This document shows, piece by piece, positions 18,330 through 27,908 of a DNA stretch of 64,000 bases (position 1 is its first letter; every line of letters starts with the position of its first letter). This stretch comes from JAAOII01 sp965207945. GTDB taxonomy: Bacteria > Pseudomonadota > Gammaproteobacteria > CBDBNL01 > JAAOII01. The DNA is taken from assembly GCA_965207945.1 (NCBI GenBank), contig OZ242303.1, forward strand, positions 682,001 to 746,000, written 5' to 3'. A program made the position numbers and the translations under genes. The notes under the pieces are model-generated. The model made no database searches and was not told where the DNA came from. It saw only the letters and a program-made list of their open reading frames with translations.

Positions 18330-21300
18330 ATGGATAATATTACGAGATACACTCAACCTAAAAAGAGGGTGCTGAGGTCTATCAGCATTCAACTTGCCTC
18401 CCCAGAGGTTATCAAGTCATGGTCTTATGGAGAAGTTAAGAAGCCAGAGACGATTAATTATCGCACATTAAAGCCAGAACGTGATGGACTGTTCTGTGCG
18501 CGTATCTTTGGTCCTGTTAAGGATTATGAATGTCTGTGTGGCAAATACAAGAGATTAAAACATCGCGGCATAGTATGTGAAAAATGTGGGGTGGAAGTAA
18601 CTGTATCTAAAGTGCGTAGAAGTCGCATGGGACATATTGAGTTGGCTAGTCCAGTAGCTCATATATGGTTTCTTAAATCATTACCTTCAAGAATAGGTCT
18701 ATTGTTAGATATAACTCTACGTGATCTAGAAAAAATTCTTTACTTTCAGTCGTATGTGGTCATAGAACCAGGTAAGTCCGAAATGGACAGGGGGCAGCTT
18801 ATTAATTATGAGCAGATTGAGAATTATAAAGATGAAGCAGTAGATGACTTCAACTTCAGAGCTGGCGCTGGTGCTGAAGCCATTCTTGAAATGATTGAAA
18901 AAGTTGATATAAAGAAAAATATTGACGAACTTAGGGCACAAATAGAAAAAAGTAAATCGGATACTAGCATCAAAAAGCTATCTAAAAGGATTAAACTTCT
19001 TGAAGCGTTTCAGCGAACTGATAATAGTCCTGCTTGGATGATTTTAAAAATGCTTCCTGTGCTGCCTCCTGAACTACGCCCCTTAGTGCCTTTAGAAGGT
19101 GGAAGATTTGCTACTTCGGATTTGAATGATTGCTATAGAAGGGTTATTAATCGTAATAACCGTTTAAGAAGATTGCTTGATTTGCACGCCCCTGAAGTTA
19201 TTATCCATAATGAAAAACGGATGCTGCAAGAGGCGGTTGATAGTTTGCTTGATAATACCCGCGGCGCCCAACCCTTAGCTGATTATAATAAACGTCCATT
19301 GAAATCATTGGTGGATATGATTAAAGGCAAACAGGGAAGATTTAGACAGAACCTGCTGGGTAAACGTGTTGATTATTCTGGACGCTCGGTGATAGTGGTA
19401 GGACCTGAACTGCGTTTACATGAATGCGGCTTGCCTAAAAAGATGGCAATTGAGTTATTTAAACCATTCGTTTTTCATAAACTAATAGAAAGAGGCATTG
19501 CCAATACGATTAAGTCCGCCAAAAGATTGGTGGAAAACGAAGCAGGCGGTATATGGGATATTCTTGCTGAAGTAATTCATCAACATCCAGTAATTCTGAA
19601 TAGAGCGCCCACTCTTCACCGCTTGGGTATTCAAGCGTTTGAGCCAATTCTTATAGAAGGAAAGGCAATTCAATTACATCCTTTGGTCTGCGCCGCTTTT
19701 AATGCGGATTTTGATGGAGACCAAATGGGAGTATATGTTCCATTAAGTTATGAGGCGCAGCAAGAAGCACGCATTCTCATGATGTCTTCAAATAATATAC
19801 TTTCTCCAGCAAATGGAGCGCCGATTATTGTGCCATCCCAGGATGTTGTTTTGGGACTTTATTATTTGACACGTGGACAAAGTAACCTTAAAACAACAAG
19901 TTCTATATTCGCCGATTCCAATGAAGTAATGCGGGCATATAATGCGGGTGAAATTGATTTACATAGTCCGATTAAAGCGCGTATCGCCTCTTGGAAAAAG
20001 AACCGCGATGGTAGCGAAACTGATGAAACCCAAGTATATGACACAACTGTAGGAAGAGTTATTTTCTATAGCATAGTGCCACGAGGGATTGAGTTCTCTT
20101 TGATAAATAAGACGATGAAAAAGAAGGATATATCCGACATAATCAGCGTTAGTCACCATAGATTGGATTTAAAAACATCAGTAATATTTGCTGACCAGTT
20201 GATGTATATGGGTTTTGAGCATGCCACTAAGTCAGGTATTTCTATTGCCCTTGATGATTTAAAGATACCTGGAAATAAGAAAGATATTTTGGATCAAGCC
20301 GAACATCAAGTTAATGAAATTGAAAAGCAGTTTTCCGCTGGACTAATAACTCGCGGTGAAAAATATAACAAGACCGTTGATGCTTGGTCTAATGCTAATG
20401 ATGAAATAGGTAGTTCTATGATGAAATCCATCAGTATTGATAAAGTAACGGACGATAAAGGCAAAGAGGTTGAGCAAGAATCGCTTAATCCTGTGTATAT
20501 GATGGCAGATTCTGGAGCTCGTGGCTCAGAATCACAAATTCGCCAGTTGGCTGGTATGAGAGGACTCATGGCAAGACCAGATGGTTCTATCATTGAAACT
20601 GCTGTTACCTCAAACTTCCGCGAAGGACTTTCAGTTTTGCAGTATTTTATATGTACTCATGGCGCTCGTAAGGGCCTTGCAGATACCGCATTAAAAACTG
20701 CGAACTCTGGTTACCTGACACGCCGTTTGGTTGATGTTTCTCAGGACGTTATTGTTTCAGAAGATGATTGTGGTACTGATAAAGGAATTAGCATGGCATC
20801 TGTAATTGAAGGTGGTAGTACTGTGGTTTCGTTAGCTGAGAGGGTATATGGCAGAGTCGCAGCGCAGGATGTTTATTCCGGCAAGGAAAATGACGATAAA
20901 GTTGTATTGCCTGCTGGCACCTATTTTGATGATGATGCCATAGATGTTTTAGAAGAAAATAATGTCAATGAAATTATTATCCGTTCTGCAGTCACATGCG
21001 AATCAAATTTTGGTATATGCAGACAATGTTATGGCATAGATTTGGCGCGTGGAACTCTTATCAATAGAGGCGAGGCAGTGGGAGTAATTGCAGCTCAGTC
21101 CATAGGGGAACCAGGAACTCAGTTGACAATGAGAACCTTCTATACAGGAGGGGCAGCAAGTAAAGCCGCATTAGAAAATAACATCGTTGTGAAACTGGGC
21201 GGTAAGGTTAGATTTAACAATATTGACTACGTAAAACGTGAAGATAAAAATGACCAAGTAGTTATATCCCGCTCAGGTAAGATATCTATCATAAATAATC

Positions 21301-22610
21301 AAAACCGCGAATGTGAAAGCTATAAGGTTCCTTATGGTGCTTCTATTTTAGTTGAAGATGGCAGTAAGGTTGAAGCAGGACAACAAATAGCTGCTTGGGA
21401 TCCTCATAGTTTACCGATTATTACCGAAGAAAGTGGTTATATTAATTTTGGAGATTTTGAAGAAAATCTAACCGTAAAAAGTCAGACCGATGAAGCAACG
21501 GGTTTTTCAAATATAGAAGTTATTAATCCTATAGAAAGACCACCTGCTGGTAAGACAATGAGACCAACTATTTATCTTACTAATAAGGATGGCAAGCCAG
21601 TTATGCATGAAGATACGGAACAACCGTTAAGCTACATACTGCCTGCTAAATCAGTGGTAAATGTTGCAGAAAAACAATTGGTAACCAAGGGAACGGCTAT
21701 TGCCAGGATAGCGGTTGAAGAGCAAAAATCACATGATATTACTGGTGGGTTACCACGTGTTGCTGCTCTTTTTGAGGCAAGAGTTCCTAAAGATGCATCA
21801 GTATTAGCTCCAGCGACTGGTATAGTTAGGTTTGGTAAGGAAACTCGCGATAAAGTAAAACTGCAAATAGTATCGGATAAGGAAGAGAAGTTGGGAGAGG
21901 TTTCAATTCCCAGAAGGCGTCATATTAATGTCCTTGAAGGGAATCACGTAACTGCAGGGGAGCTTATATGTGAAGGCACAATGAACCCACATGAAATATT
22001 AAAATATAAAGGAGTTGAAGCATTGACCGATTATATTGTTAATGAGGTTCAAGCAATATATCGTTTGCAAGGTGTTAAGATTAATGATAAGCATATAGAA
22101 ATAATTATTTCTCAAATGATGCGTAAAGTTGATGTTGTTAATGCTGGAGATTCCACTTTTGTTCCAGGAGAGCGGATTGAAGTAAACAAAGCAAGAGATA
22201 TCAACAAAGAACTTCTGGCAGCCAGTAAAAAACCATTAACTTATAATCCTGTGTTGCTTGGTCTAACTAACGCCTCGCTTTCAACAGAGTCATTTATATC
22301 TGCTGCTTCTTTCCAAGAGACAACTAGAGTTCTAACTGAAGCGGCAATTAATGCTAAAGAAGACCAACTGCGCGGTCTTAAAGAGAATGTTGTAGTAGGA
22401 CGTTTAATACCTGCTGGCACGGGCTATGTGTATTATGAGCTGTTAAAAGAGAGACAAAAAAGAAAAGATGAAGCACTCCAAAATCAAGATGATTTTGATT
22501 TTGACTCTGACATGACAAAAGAATCTGAGGCATTGTTTGACAATATTCCTTCTACATCCGATTCCGAAGAGAATATTTTACAAGAAAGCAGTGTTGACGT
22601 TCAAGAGTAA
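18330..22610 (+). CDS. rpoC: RNA polymerase subunit beta prime
   Basis: 1426 residues, near the E. coli length of 1407. It has the N-terminal zinc ribbon (CLCGKYKRLKHRGIVCEKCG), the catalytic NADFDGDQM near residue 458, the second zinc site with CESNFGICRQCYG, and the trigger-loop region QSIGEPGTQLTMRTFYTGG. The acidic C-terminal tail (about 40 residues) is longer than usual. A clear AAGGAAAG ribosome site at 18318-18325 precedes the ATG. Confidence 0.98.
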   Translation: MDNITRYTQPKKRVLRSISIQLASPEVIKSWSYGEVKKPETINYRTLKPERDGLFCARIFGPVKDYECLCGKYKRLKHRGIVCEKCGVEVTVSKVRRSRMGHIELASPVAHIWFLKSLPSRIGLLLDITLRDLEKILYFQSYVVIEPGKSEMDRGQLINYEQIENYKDEAVDDFNFRAGAGAEAILEMIEKVDIKKNIDELRAQIEKSKSDTSIKKLSKRIKLLEAFQRTDNSPAWMILKMLPVLPPELRPLVPLEGGRFATSDLNDCYRRVINRNNRLRRLLDLHAPEVIIHNEKRMLQEAVDSLLDNTRGAQPLADYNKRPLKSLVDMIKGKQGRFRQNLLGKRVDYSGRSVIVVGPELRLHECGLPKKMAIELFKPFVFHKLIERGIANTIKSAKRLVENEAGGIWDILAEVIHQHPVILNRAPTLHRLGIQAFEPILIEGKAIQLHPLVCAAFNADFDGDQMGVYVPLSYEAQQEARILMMSSNNILSPANGAPIIVPSQDVVLGLYYLTRGQSNLKTTSSIFADSNEVMRAYNAGEIDLHSPIKARIASWKKNRDGSETDETQVYDTTVGRVIFYSIVPRGIEFSLINKTMKKKDISDIISVSHHRLDLKTSVIFADQLMYMGFEHATKSGISIALDDLKIPGNKKDILDQAEHQVNEIEKQFSAGLITRGEKYNKTVDAWSNANDEIGSSMMKSISIDKVTDDKGKEVEQESLNPVYMMADSGARGSESQIRQLAGMRGLMARPDGSIIETAVTSNFREGLSVLQYFICTHGARKGLADTALKTANSGYLTRRLVDVSQDVIVSEDDCGTDKGISMASVIEGGSTVVSLAERVYGRVAAQDVYSGKENDDKVVLPAGTYFDDDAIDVLEENNVNEIIIRSAVTCESNFGICRQCYGIDLARGTLINRGEAVGVIAAQSIGEPGTQLTMRTFYTGGAASKAALENNIVVKLGGKVRFNNIDYVKREDKNDQVVISRSGKISIINNQNRECESYKVPYGASILVEDGSKVEAGQQIAAWDPHSLPIITEESGYINFGDFEENLTVKSQTDEATGFSNIEVINPIERPPAGKTMRPTIYLTNKDGKPVMHEDTEQPLSYILPAKSVVNVAEKQLVTKGTAIARIAVEEQKSHDITGGLPRVAALFEARVPKDASVLAPATGIVRFGKETRDKVKLQIVSDKEEKLGEVSIPRRRHINVLEGNHVTAGELICEGTMNPHEILKYKGVEALTDYIVNEVQAIYRLQGVKINDKHIEIIISQMMRKVDVVNAGDSTFVPGERIEVNKARDINKELLAASKKPLTYNPVLLGLTNASLSTESFISAASFQETTRVLTEAAINAKEDQLRGLKENVVVGRLIPAGTGYVYYELLKERQKRKDEALQNQDDFDFDSDMTKESEALFDNIPSTSDSEENILQESSVDVQE

Positions 22611-22625
22611 TGTTAATAAATTAAC

Positions 22626-22653
22626 TTGACATATTAATAATTATACATATAAT
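22626..22653 (+). promoter_or_regulatory. strong candidate promoter for the isc genes
   Basis: A consensus TTGACA (22626-22631) and consensus TATAAT (22648-22653) with a 16-base spacer. The expected transcription start, about seven bases after the -10, falls on or next to the A of the iscS ATG at 22660, so the transcript may have no leader. No IscR-type operator is recognised and no iscR gene is present. Confidence 0.7.
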
Positions 22654-22659
22654 TACATT

Positions 22660-23889
22660 ATGACTGCTAATACTATCAATACGACCGCATACTTTGATTA
22701 TGCGGCAACTACCCCAGTTGACCCTCGCGCTGCTAAAGCAATGATGCAATATTTAACCCCTGATGGAGTTTTTGGCAATCCTGCTTCACGCTCCCACTCC
22801 TATGGTTGGCAAGCTGAGGAAGCTGTAGAAAATGCTCGCAAAAATGTTGCCGATTTGGTAAATTGCGACCCGCGTGAAATTGTATGGACTTCAGGGGCAA
22901 CTGAAAGCGACAACCTGTGCATTAAAGGAGCTGCCCATTTTTATAGTAAAAAAGGCAAGCATATCATAACTTCAAAAATTGAACATAAGGCGGTGTTAGA
23001 TACCTGTCGCCAGCTTGAAAGAGAGGGCTATGAGATTACCTATCTTACCCCTGATGAGTTCGGTATTATTACGCCACAACAGGTTGCGGATGCTATAAAG
23101 GAAGACACGATTTTAGTAAGCTTGATGCATGTTAACAATGAAATAGGGGTTATCAATGACATTAAAGCAATAGGTGAAATAACTTCCGCACGTAAGGTGA
23201 TATTCCATGTGGATGCCGCACAGTCACCGGGTAAAGCTGAGATAGACCTGCAAGATATGAAGGTGGATTTAATGAGTTTTTCTGCTCATAAAGCTTATGG
23301 ACCTAAGGGTATAGGTGCTGCTTTTGTTCGCCGCAAACCACGCGTGCGCATTGAAGCGCAGATGCATGGCGGAGGACATGAAAGAGGAATGCGTTCAGGA
23401 ACTCTGCCTACCCATCAAATAGTGGGAATGGGTGAAGCGTTTGCCATAGCAAAACAAGAAATGCTTGCCGACAGGAAAAAAATAACTGCATTGCGAGATC
23501 GTTTTTGGGAGCAGATTAAAGACATAGAAGAGTTATATGTGAATGGTTCTTTTGAGCAGCGCGTGCCACATAATTTGAACGTAAGCTTTAACTATGTTGA
23601 AGGAGAGTCCTTAATGATGGCGCTTAAAGATTTAGCTGTATCATCTGGTTCTGCATGCACTTCCTCAAGTTTGGAACCTTCGTATGTGTTGCGGGCTATA
23701 GGTAGAAATGATGAGTTGGCTCACAGTTCTATCAGATTTACTTTCGGCAGATTTACTACCGAAGAAGAGGTTGATAAAGCAGCAGGAGAAATAAAAGGAG
23801 CGGTGTTAAAGCTAAGAGAACTCTCACCTTTATGGGACATGTATAAAGAGGGTGTTGATATTAGCGCTATTGAATGGACGGCTCATTAG
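22660..23889 (+). CDS. iscS: cysteine desulfurase IscS
   Basis: PLP enzyme that provides sulfur for Fe-S clusters and tRNA thiolation; 409 residues. Seen: YFDYAATTPVDPRA, FGNPASRSHSYGWQAEEAVE, the PLP-Lys region SFSAHKAYGPKGIGA, and the catalytic-Cys loop SSGSACTSSSLEPSYVLRAIG. Very close to E. coli IscS. The N-terminus is about six residues longer. First gene of an iscS-iscU-iscA cluster lacking iscR, hscBA and fdx. Confidence 0.97.
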   Translation: MTANTINTTAYFDYAATTPVDPRAAKAMMQYLTPDGVFGNPASRSHSYGWQAEEAVENARKNVADLVNCDPREIVWTSGATESDNLCIKGAAHFYSKKGKHIITSKIEHKAVLDTCRQLEREGYEITYLTPDEFGIITPQQVADAIKEDTILVSLMHVNNEIGVINDIKAIGEITSARKVIFHVDAAQSPGKAEIDLQDMKVDLMSFSAHKAYGPKGIGAAFVRRKPRVRIEAQMHGGGHERGMRSGTLPTHQIVGMGEAFAIAKQEMLADRKKITALRDRFWEQIKDIEELYVNGSFEQRVPHNLNVSFNYVEGESLMMALKDLAVSSGSACTSSSLEPSYVLRAIGRNDELAHSSIRFTFGRFTTEEEVDKAAGEIKGAVLKLRELSPLWDMYKEGVDISAIEWTAH

Positions 23890-23942
23890 TAACTAATAGC
23901 AGTTTAATTTTTTGATTTTTATATTTACGATACAAAACTATT

Positions 23943-24356
23943 ATGGCATACAGTGATAAGGTTATAAACCATTACGAGAAACCCCGCAATGTCGGGACTC
24001 TTGATAGCAAATCATCTAATGTGGGAACTGGCATGGTTGGTGCTCCAGCATGTGGTGACGTTATGCGCTTACAAATCCAGGTAAGTAATGAAGGCATTAT
24101 AGAAGATGCCAAGTTCAAAACTTACGGATGTGGTTCTGCGATTGCTTCTAGCTCTCTTGCCACTGAGTGGATGAAGGGAAAAAGCTTGGAAGACGCAAGC
24201 AAGATAAAAAACACTGAAATAGTGGAAGAACTTGCTTTGCCTCCAGTTAAGATTCATTGCTCGGTTTTGGCAGAGGATGCAATTAAAGCCGCAATTGAAG
24301 ATTATCATAAAAAGCAGAAACCACAGTCCGCTAAAGGACAAAACGCTGCTGGATAA
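23943..24356 (+). CDS. iscU: Fe-S cluster scaffold protein IscU
   Basis: Scaffold on which clusters are built with IscS; 137 residues. The three cluster-binding cysteines are present in GAPACGDVM, KTYGCGSAIASSS and KIHCSVLAEDA, and the HscA-binding LPPVK motif is intact although no hscA is nearby. A short Lys/Gln tail follows. Confidence 0.97.
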   Translation: MAYSDKVINHYEKPRNVGTLDSKSSNVGTGMVGAPACGDVMRLQIQVSNEGIIEDAKFKTYGCGSAIASSSLATEWMKGKSLEDASKIKNTEIVEELALPPVKIHCSVLAEDAIKAAIEDYHKKQKPQSAKGQNAAG

Positions 24357-24413
24357 ATTCTCGCAGTTATTAGCTATATATTGCTAAACATTGCAAAACG
24401 TTACAAAACACTA

Positions 24414-24749
24414 ATGGAACTGAAATCTATAGTTAATCTTTCTGATGAAGCAGTGCTTCATCTATCTAACCAACTTAACAAGAGGGGTAAAGGGCTTGGA
24501 GTAAGAGTGGGCATTAAGACCACTGGCTGTTCAGGTCTTGCTTATGTTCTGGAATTTGTTGATGAAGTCCAGCCCGATGACCAAATAATTGAGTGCAACG
24601 GGGTAAAGCTATTTGTTGATCCTAATAGTATGACTTACATTAAGGGAACTTCTATGGATTACGTTAAGGATGGAATAAACGAAGGATTTAAATTCAGCAA
24701 TCCTAACTCAAAAGGAGAGTGTGGTTGCGGCGAAAGCTTCCATACTTAA
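24414..24749 (+). CDS. iscA: A-type Fe-S carrier protein (IscA family)
   Basis: Delivers or stores iron/Fe-S clusters; 111 residues from the ATG at 24414 (MELKSIVNLSDEA). A TTG at 24381 would add 11 residues and is unlikely. The three conserved cysteines are seen in TTGCSGLAYVLEFVD and the C-terminal ECGCGESF. Position after iscU favours IscA over ErpA. Confidence 0.92.
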   Translation: MELKSIVNLSDEAVLHLSNQLNKRGKGLGVRVGIKTTGCSGLAYVLEFVDEVQPDDQIIECNGVKLFVDPNSMTYIKGTSMDYVKDGINEGFKFSNPNSKGECGCGESFHT

Positions 24750-24757
24750 TTTTTTGT

Positions 24758-25420
24758 TTGGCAAAATCATATAAAAGTATCCTTTTTGATTTGGACGGAA
24801 CACTTCTTGATTCCGCTCCTGATTTGCTTTTTGCTACCAAACGACTACTACAAGAAGAAAATAAACCACCACCATCTGACGATGTTCTTCGTCCGCATAT
24901 ATCAGATGGAGCTGCGGGATTAATTAAAAGAGCATTCGGCGCTCAATCGGATGAAACTCTTCATGGGCGGAGGCAAAAATTTCTTAACTACTATAGACAA
25001 GATCCACTAAGCCAAGGCAGTCAAATATTTGCTGGCTTGGAGGTCATTTCCGAGTTACTGCGCAATATCCCTTGGGGGATAGTTACCAATAAAAGCAGAC
25101 CTTTAACCGAACCCATAGTTGCATCATTAACAGCCCTGCAAGGGCTTAGTGTTTTGGTGTGTGGCGATGACCTTCATCAGATGAAACCCCACCCCCTGCC
25201 AGTAACCCATGCTTGCAATGAACTTAATATTGCCCCTGATGAAGTTCTATTTGTTGGCGATAGTTCCAAGGATATTCAATCAGGCAACAGCGCTGGCACT
25301 GCCACTTTGGCAGTTCTTTATGGTTATCGCGCCGCAGATGATAATCCTTATGATTGGGGAGCGGACTATTATGCAGAGTCGCCCGAATCTTTAATTGATT
25401 TAATCAAAGAGTTTGTATAA
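24758..25420 (+). CDS. HAD-family phosphatase, phosphoglycolate phosphatase-like
   Basis: HAD hydrolase of about 220 residues. Motif I is LFDLDGTLLDSAPDL, motif II is GIVTNKSRP, and motif IV is FVGDSSKDIQSGNSAG. This pattern fits Gph (phosphoglycolate phosphatase) or MupP (MurNAc-6-phosphate phosphatase), which cannot be told apart by eye. No ATG lies near the N-terminus; a TTG at 24758 (MAKSYKSILFD) fits best, while an upstream GTG would overlap iscA. Eight bases after iscA, so probably in the same transcript. Confidence 0.85.
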   Translation: MAKSYKSILFDLDGTLLDSAPDLLFATKRLLQEENKPPPSDDVLRPHISDGAAGLIKRAFGAQSDETLHGRRQKFLNYYRQDPLSQGSQIFAGLEVISELLRNIPWGIVTNKSRPLTEPIVASLTALQGLSVLVCGDDLHQMKPHPLPVTHACNELNIAPDEVLFVGDSSKDIQSGNSAGTATLAVLYGYRAADDNPYDWGADYYAESPESLIDLIKEFV

Positions 25421-25433
25421 CACTTGGAATAAT

Positions 25434-25497
25434 GGTCTGTAGGGGCTGAGCCGTGCTCCGCCCGCAAAGTGCCTAACCCTCGCAACCCCCCCCCCCC
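25434..25497 (+). repeat. palindromic repeat element, copy 1 (short, degenerate)
   Basis: It starts GGTCTGTAGGGGCTGAG, has the core hairpin arm CTCCGCCCGC, then AAGTGCCTAACCCTCGCAA, and ends in a run of 12 C (25486-25497). It lacks the middle block of the long copies. It fills most of the 199-base gap between the HAD phosphatase and the symporter. Confidence 0.75.
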
Positions 25498-25607
25498 GCA
25501 ACTAATAATTTTTAATTAATCATTACAATTTAATAATTAATACCATATAGCTACGAGTTATATGTTGTTATAATGATAGCCATACACGTATTATCATTAT
25601 TAACCAT

Positions 25608-25613
25608 GTGAGG
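25608..25613 (+). promoter_or_regulatory. ribosome-binding site that fixes the symporter start
   Basis: GTGAGG lies six bases upstream of the ATG at 25620. The GTG in it could be read as a start in the same frame, but as a ribosome site it supports the ATG. Confidence 0.65.
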
Positions 25614-25619
25614 TATTTT

Positions 25620-27548
25620 ATGAACGCTGTTGTATGGCTATGGACTTTTGTAGTTCTTTATTGGACGTATTGCATATACTGGGGTTACCGGGGTATGAAA
25701 ATGTCTGATACTGCAAGTCAATATATGCTTGCTGGAAGATCAATCCCGTTATGGGTTTTTGTTCTGGCTGCTACCGCTACATCCTTTTCAGGATGGACTT
25801 TTGTAGGTCATCCAGGAACTCTCTATTCTAGTGGGTTTCAGTATGCTTACGCTTCTTTTTACGCTATAACTATTCCATTTACTGGTCTTCTTTTCTTAAA
25901 GAGACAATGGTTACTTGGAACTCGTTATGGTTTCGTTACGCCAGGTGAGATGCTTGGTGAATATTTCCGTTCCAATACTATCCGCGTTCTCGTGGTAATA
26001 GTTGCGCTAATATTCTCCATTCCTTACTTGGGAATTCAATTACGCGCTTCTGGTTTTCTTTTTCATGTTCTGACAAATGAAACCTTACCAGTAAACACTG
26101 GGATGATATTATTGTCCGCAGTGGTGATATTGTATGTCGCATCTGGAGGATTAAGAGCTGTTGCTTATGTTGATACCTTACAGGCAATTTTGCTTGCTCT
26201 TGGTATTATCATCATAGGTATAGTAGCCCTTAATGCAGCAGGTGGATTCGTTCGCCTCAACGAGAATATATTCTTGCTTGGGCAACTTGACACAGTGAGA
26301 ACCCCAGATGGGTTTAGTCATTATATTGCTATCCCTGGTGTTATTCAGTTTGTCTCCGCGGGCCCATCGGCTCAAGGCGGCGCCTGGACAGGAATGATGA
26401 ATCTTACCTATATGTTTGCTCTTATGGGTATCCAATCATCGCCGGCATTTTCTATGTGGGCTTTTTCCAATAAAGATCCCCGTCCTTTTGCTCCGCAACA
26501 GGTATGGGCATCCTCTTTTGGTATAGGTCTTATTCTGTTTCTGTTTACCGCTTTTCAAGGACTTGCTGGTCACTTCTTAGGCGCAGATGCTGCTTTCTTG
26601 GAAGCGCATCCAGATCGTGTAAACGACATCCTTAGCGGCGCTTTGGGTGGACAGGATCTTCTCCAGACAGCAGGAAAAAGTGGTGAATTAGTTCCCCGCT
26701 TAATCCAATCTGTAGGAGATACAGCACCATGGATGGTGGGCTTGCTTGCAGTGTGCGCTTTGGCGGCAATGCAATCTACTGGCGCAGCATACATGTCTAC
26801 TGCTGGCACCATGTTAACTCGTGATATATTGTTACGCTTTGTTAATCCAAAGATGACCGATTCGCAACAAAAACTATGGGCTCGTATAGGCGTTCTAATC
26901 ATCGTAGGGTTGGCTCTTTTTGTAGCAATAACTTCTACTGATGCTTTGGTTCTGTTAGGCGGACTTGCAGTTGCATTTGGTTTTCAAATGTGGACTTCAT
27001 TAATAGCAGTATGCTATTGGCCCTGGCTAACACGCATGGGTGTGATTGTAGGTTTGATTTGCGGTCTGATCGCCGTAATGATGACAGAATCCATCGGTGT
27101 GTCTTGGTTTGGTATAGAAGCATGGGGTCGCTGGCCTCTTACATTGCATTCTGCTTTTTGGGGTATGTTATTCAACTTACCAGTTGCAATACTAATCTCA
27201 TTTTTCACTCAAAATGAGCAGGATACCAAGCATAAGAACAGCTACCACGACTTTTTGCGCGCCCATAGTGGTGTTCCGCAAGATAAGAAAAACTTAGTCC
27301 CAATTGGATGGGGATTTGTTATAATCTGGTTTTTCTTTGGTGTAGGTCCAGGCGCTATTATAGGTAACACTATATTCGGCAATCCTAATGACATAGCCAC
27401 TTGGATTTTTGGCATGCCTTCAATATGGGCGTGGCAAATTCTTTGGTGGGTCATTGGGGTATTTATGATGTGGTTCTTGGCTTATAAGTTGGAATTTTCT
27501 ATCTTCAACGATAAGGCAGAAAACATCAAACCCGCTAAATCATCCTAA
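25620..27548 (+). CDS. sodium:solute symporter family protein (possible acetate/monocarboxylate permease)
   Basis: Inner-membrane transporter of 642 residues with about 13 hydrophobic segments. Family signs are the early YMLAGRSIPLWVFVLAATATSFSGWTFVGHPG (helix 1-2 region of SSS transporters) and YVASGGLRAVAYVDTLQA, the conserved helix-5/6 signature. The substrate cannot be read from sequence. The downstream genes encode a small membrane protein, a TPR protein and acetyl-CoA synthetase, so acetate or another short carboxylate is a reasonable inference. A perfect hairpin terminator follows the stop. Confidence 0.85.
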   Translation: MNAVVWLWTFVVLYWTYCIYWGYRGMKMSDTASQYMLAGRSIPLWVFVLAATATSFSGWTFVGHPGTLYSSGFQYAYASFYAITIPFTGLLFLKRQWLLGTRYGFVTPGEMLGEYFRSNTIRVLVVIVALIFSIPYLGIQLRASGFLFHVLTNETLPVNTGMILLSAVVILYVASGGLRAVAYVDTLQAILLALGIIIIGIVALNAAGGFVRLNENIFLLGQLDTVRTPDGFSHYIAIPGVIQFVSAGPSAQGGAWTGMMNLTYMFALMGIQSSPAFSMWAFSNKDPRPFAPQQVWASSFGIGLILFLFTAFQGLAGHFLGADAAFLEAHPDRVNDILSGALGGQDLLQTAGKSGELVPRLIQSVGDTAPWMVGLLAVCALAAMQSTGAAYMSTAGTMLTRDILLRFVNPKMTDSQQKLWARIGVLIIVGLALFVAITSTDALVLLGGLAVAFGFQMWTSLIAVCYWPWLTRMGVIVGLICGLIAVMMTESIGVSWFGIEAWGRWPLTLHSAFWGMLFNLPVAILISFFTQNEQDTKHKNSYHDFLRAHSGVPQDKKNLVPIGWGFVIIWFFFGVGPGAIIGNTIFGNPNDIATWIFGMPSIWAWQILWWVIGVFMMWFLAYKLEFSIFNDKAENIKPAKSS

Positions 27549-27584
27549 ATCATACTTTTAATTCATAATGAATTAAAGGTTTAT

Positions 27585-27622
27585 ATATGGCGAATCTTGT
27601 TAAGAGATTCGCCATATTTTTA
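27585..27622 (+). terminator. rho-independent terminator after the symporter
   Basis: A perfect 13-bp inverted repeat (27585-27597 with 27605-27617, arms ATATGGCGAATCT and AGATTCGCCATAT) with a seven-base loop, followed by TTTTATT. It is the clearest terminator in the window. Confidence 0.9.
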
Positions 27623-27644
27623 TTAAACCCGCTTTTATTTTAGT

Positions 27645-27908
27645 TTGACATATTTCATAATCAGAATCCTTGTTTTGTTTGCGTTGTTATATTACCCAGT
27701 ATATAGTTTAATTTATACTTGGAGCGTGAGACGGCTACAGAAAAAACTTGGTAAGGAATTGAATAAAAAGCAACAAGACATCACGCATTTAAATAGAGAG
27801 AATCTGGATAAAGAATTACTCAAAGGTCAATCCAGGCGAGCGCATTTTATTACCATAATCATATTGCCACTTTTCTCTTATGTTTACAATTCTTACTTCC
27901 TCGGCTAA
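27645..27908 (+). CDS. small membrane protein of unknown function
   Basis: 87 residues with two hydrophobic segments (near 4-24 and 67-84) separated by a charged, coiled-coil-like stretch RLQKKLGKELNKKQQDITHLNRENLDK. No family recognised. There is no in-frame ATG near the start; TTG at 27645 is the only suitable codon. Its stop overlaps the next gene's ATG by one base (TAATG), so the two are translationally coupled. Position after an SSS symporter and before a TPR protein and acs suggests an accessory role, but that is inference. Confidence 0.6.
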   Translation: MTYFIIRILVLFALLYYPVYSLIYTWSVRRLQKKLGKELNKKQQDITHLNRENLDKELLKGQSRRAHFITIIILPLFSYVYNSYFLG

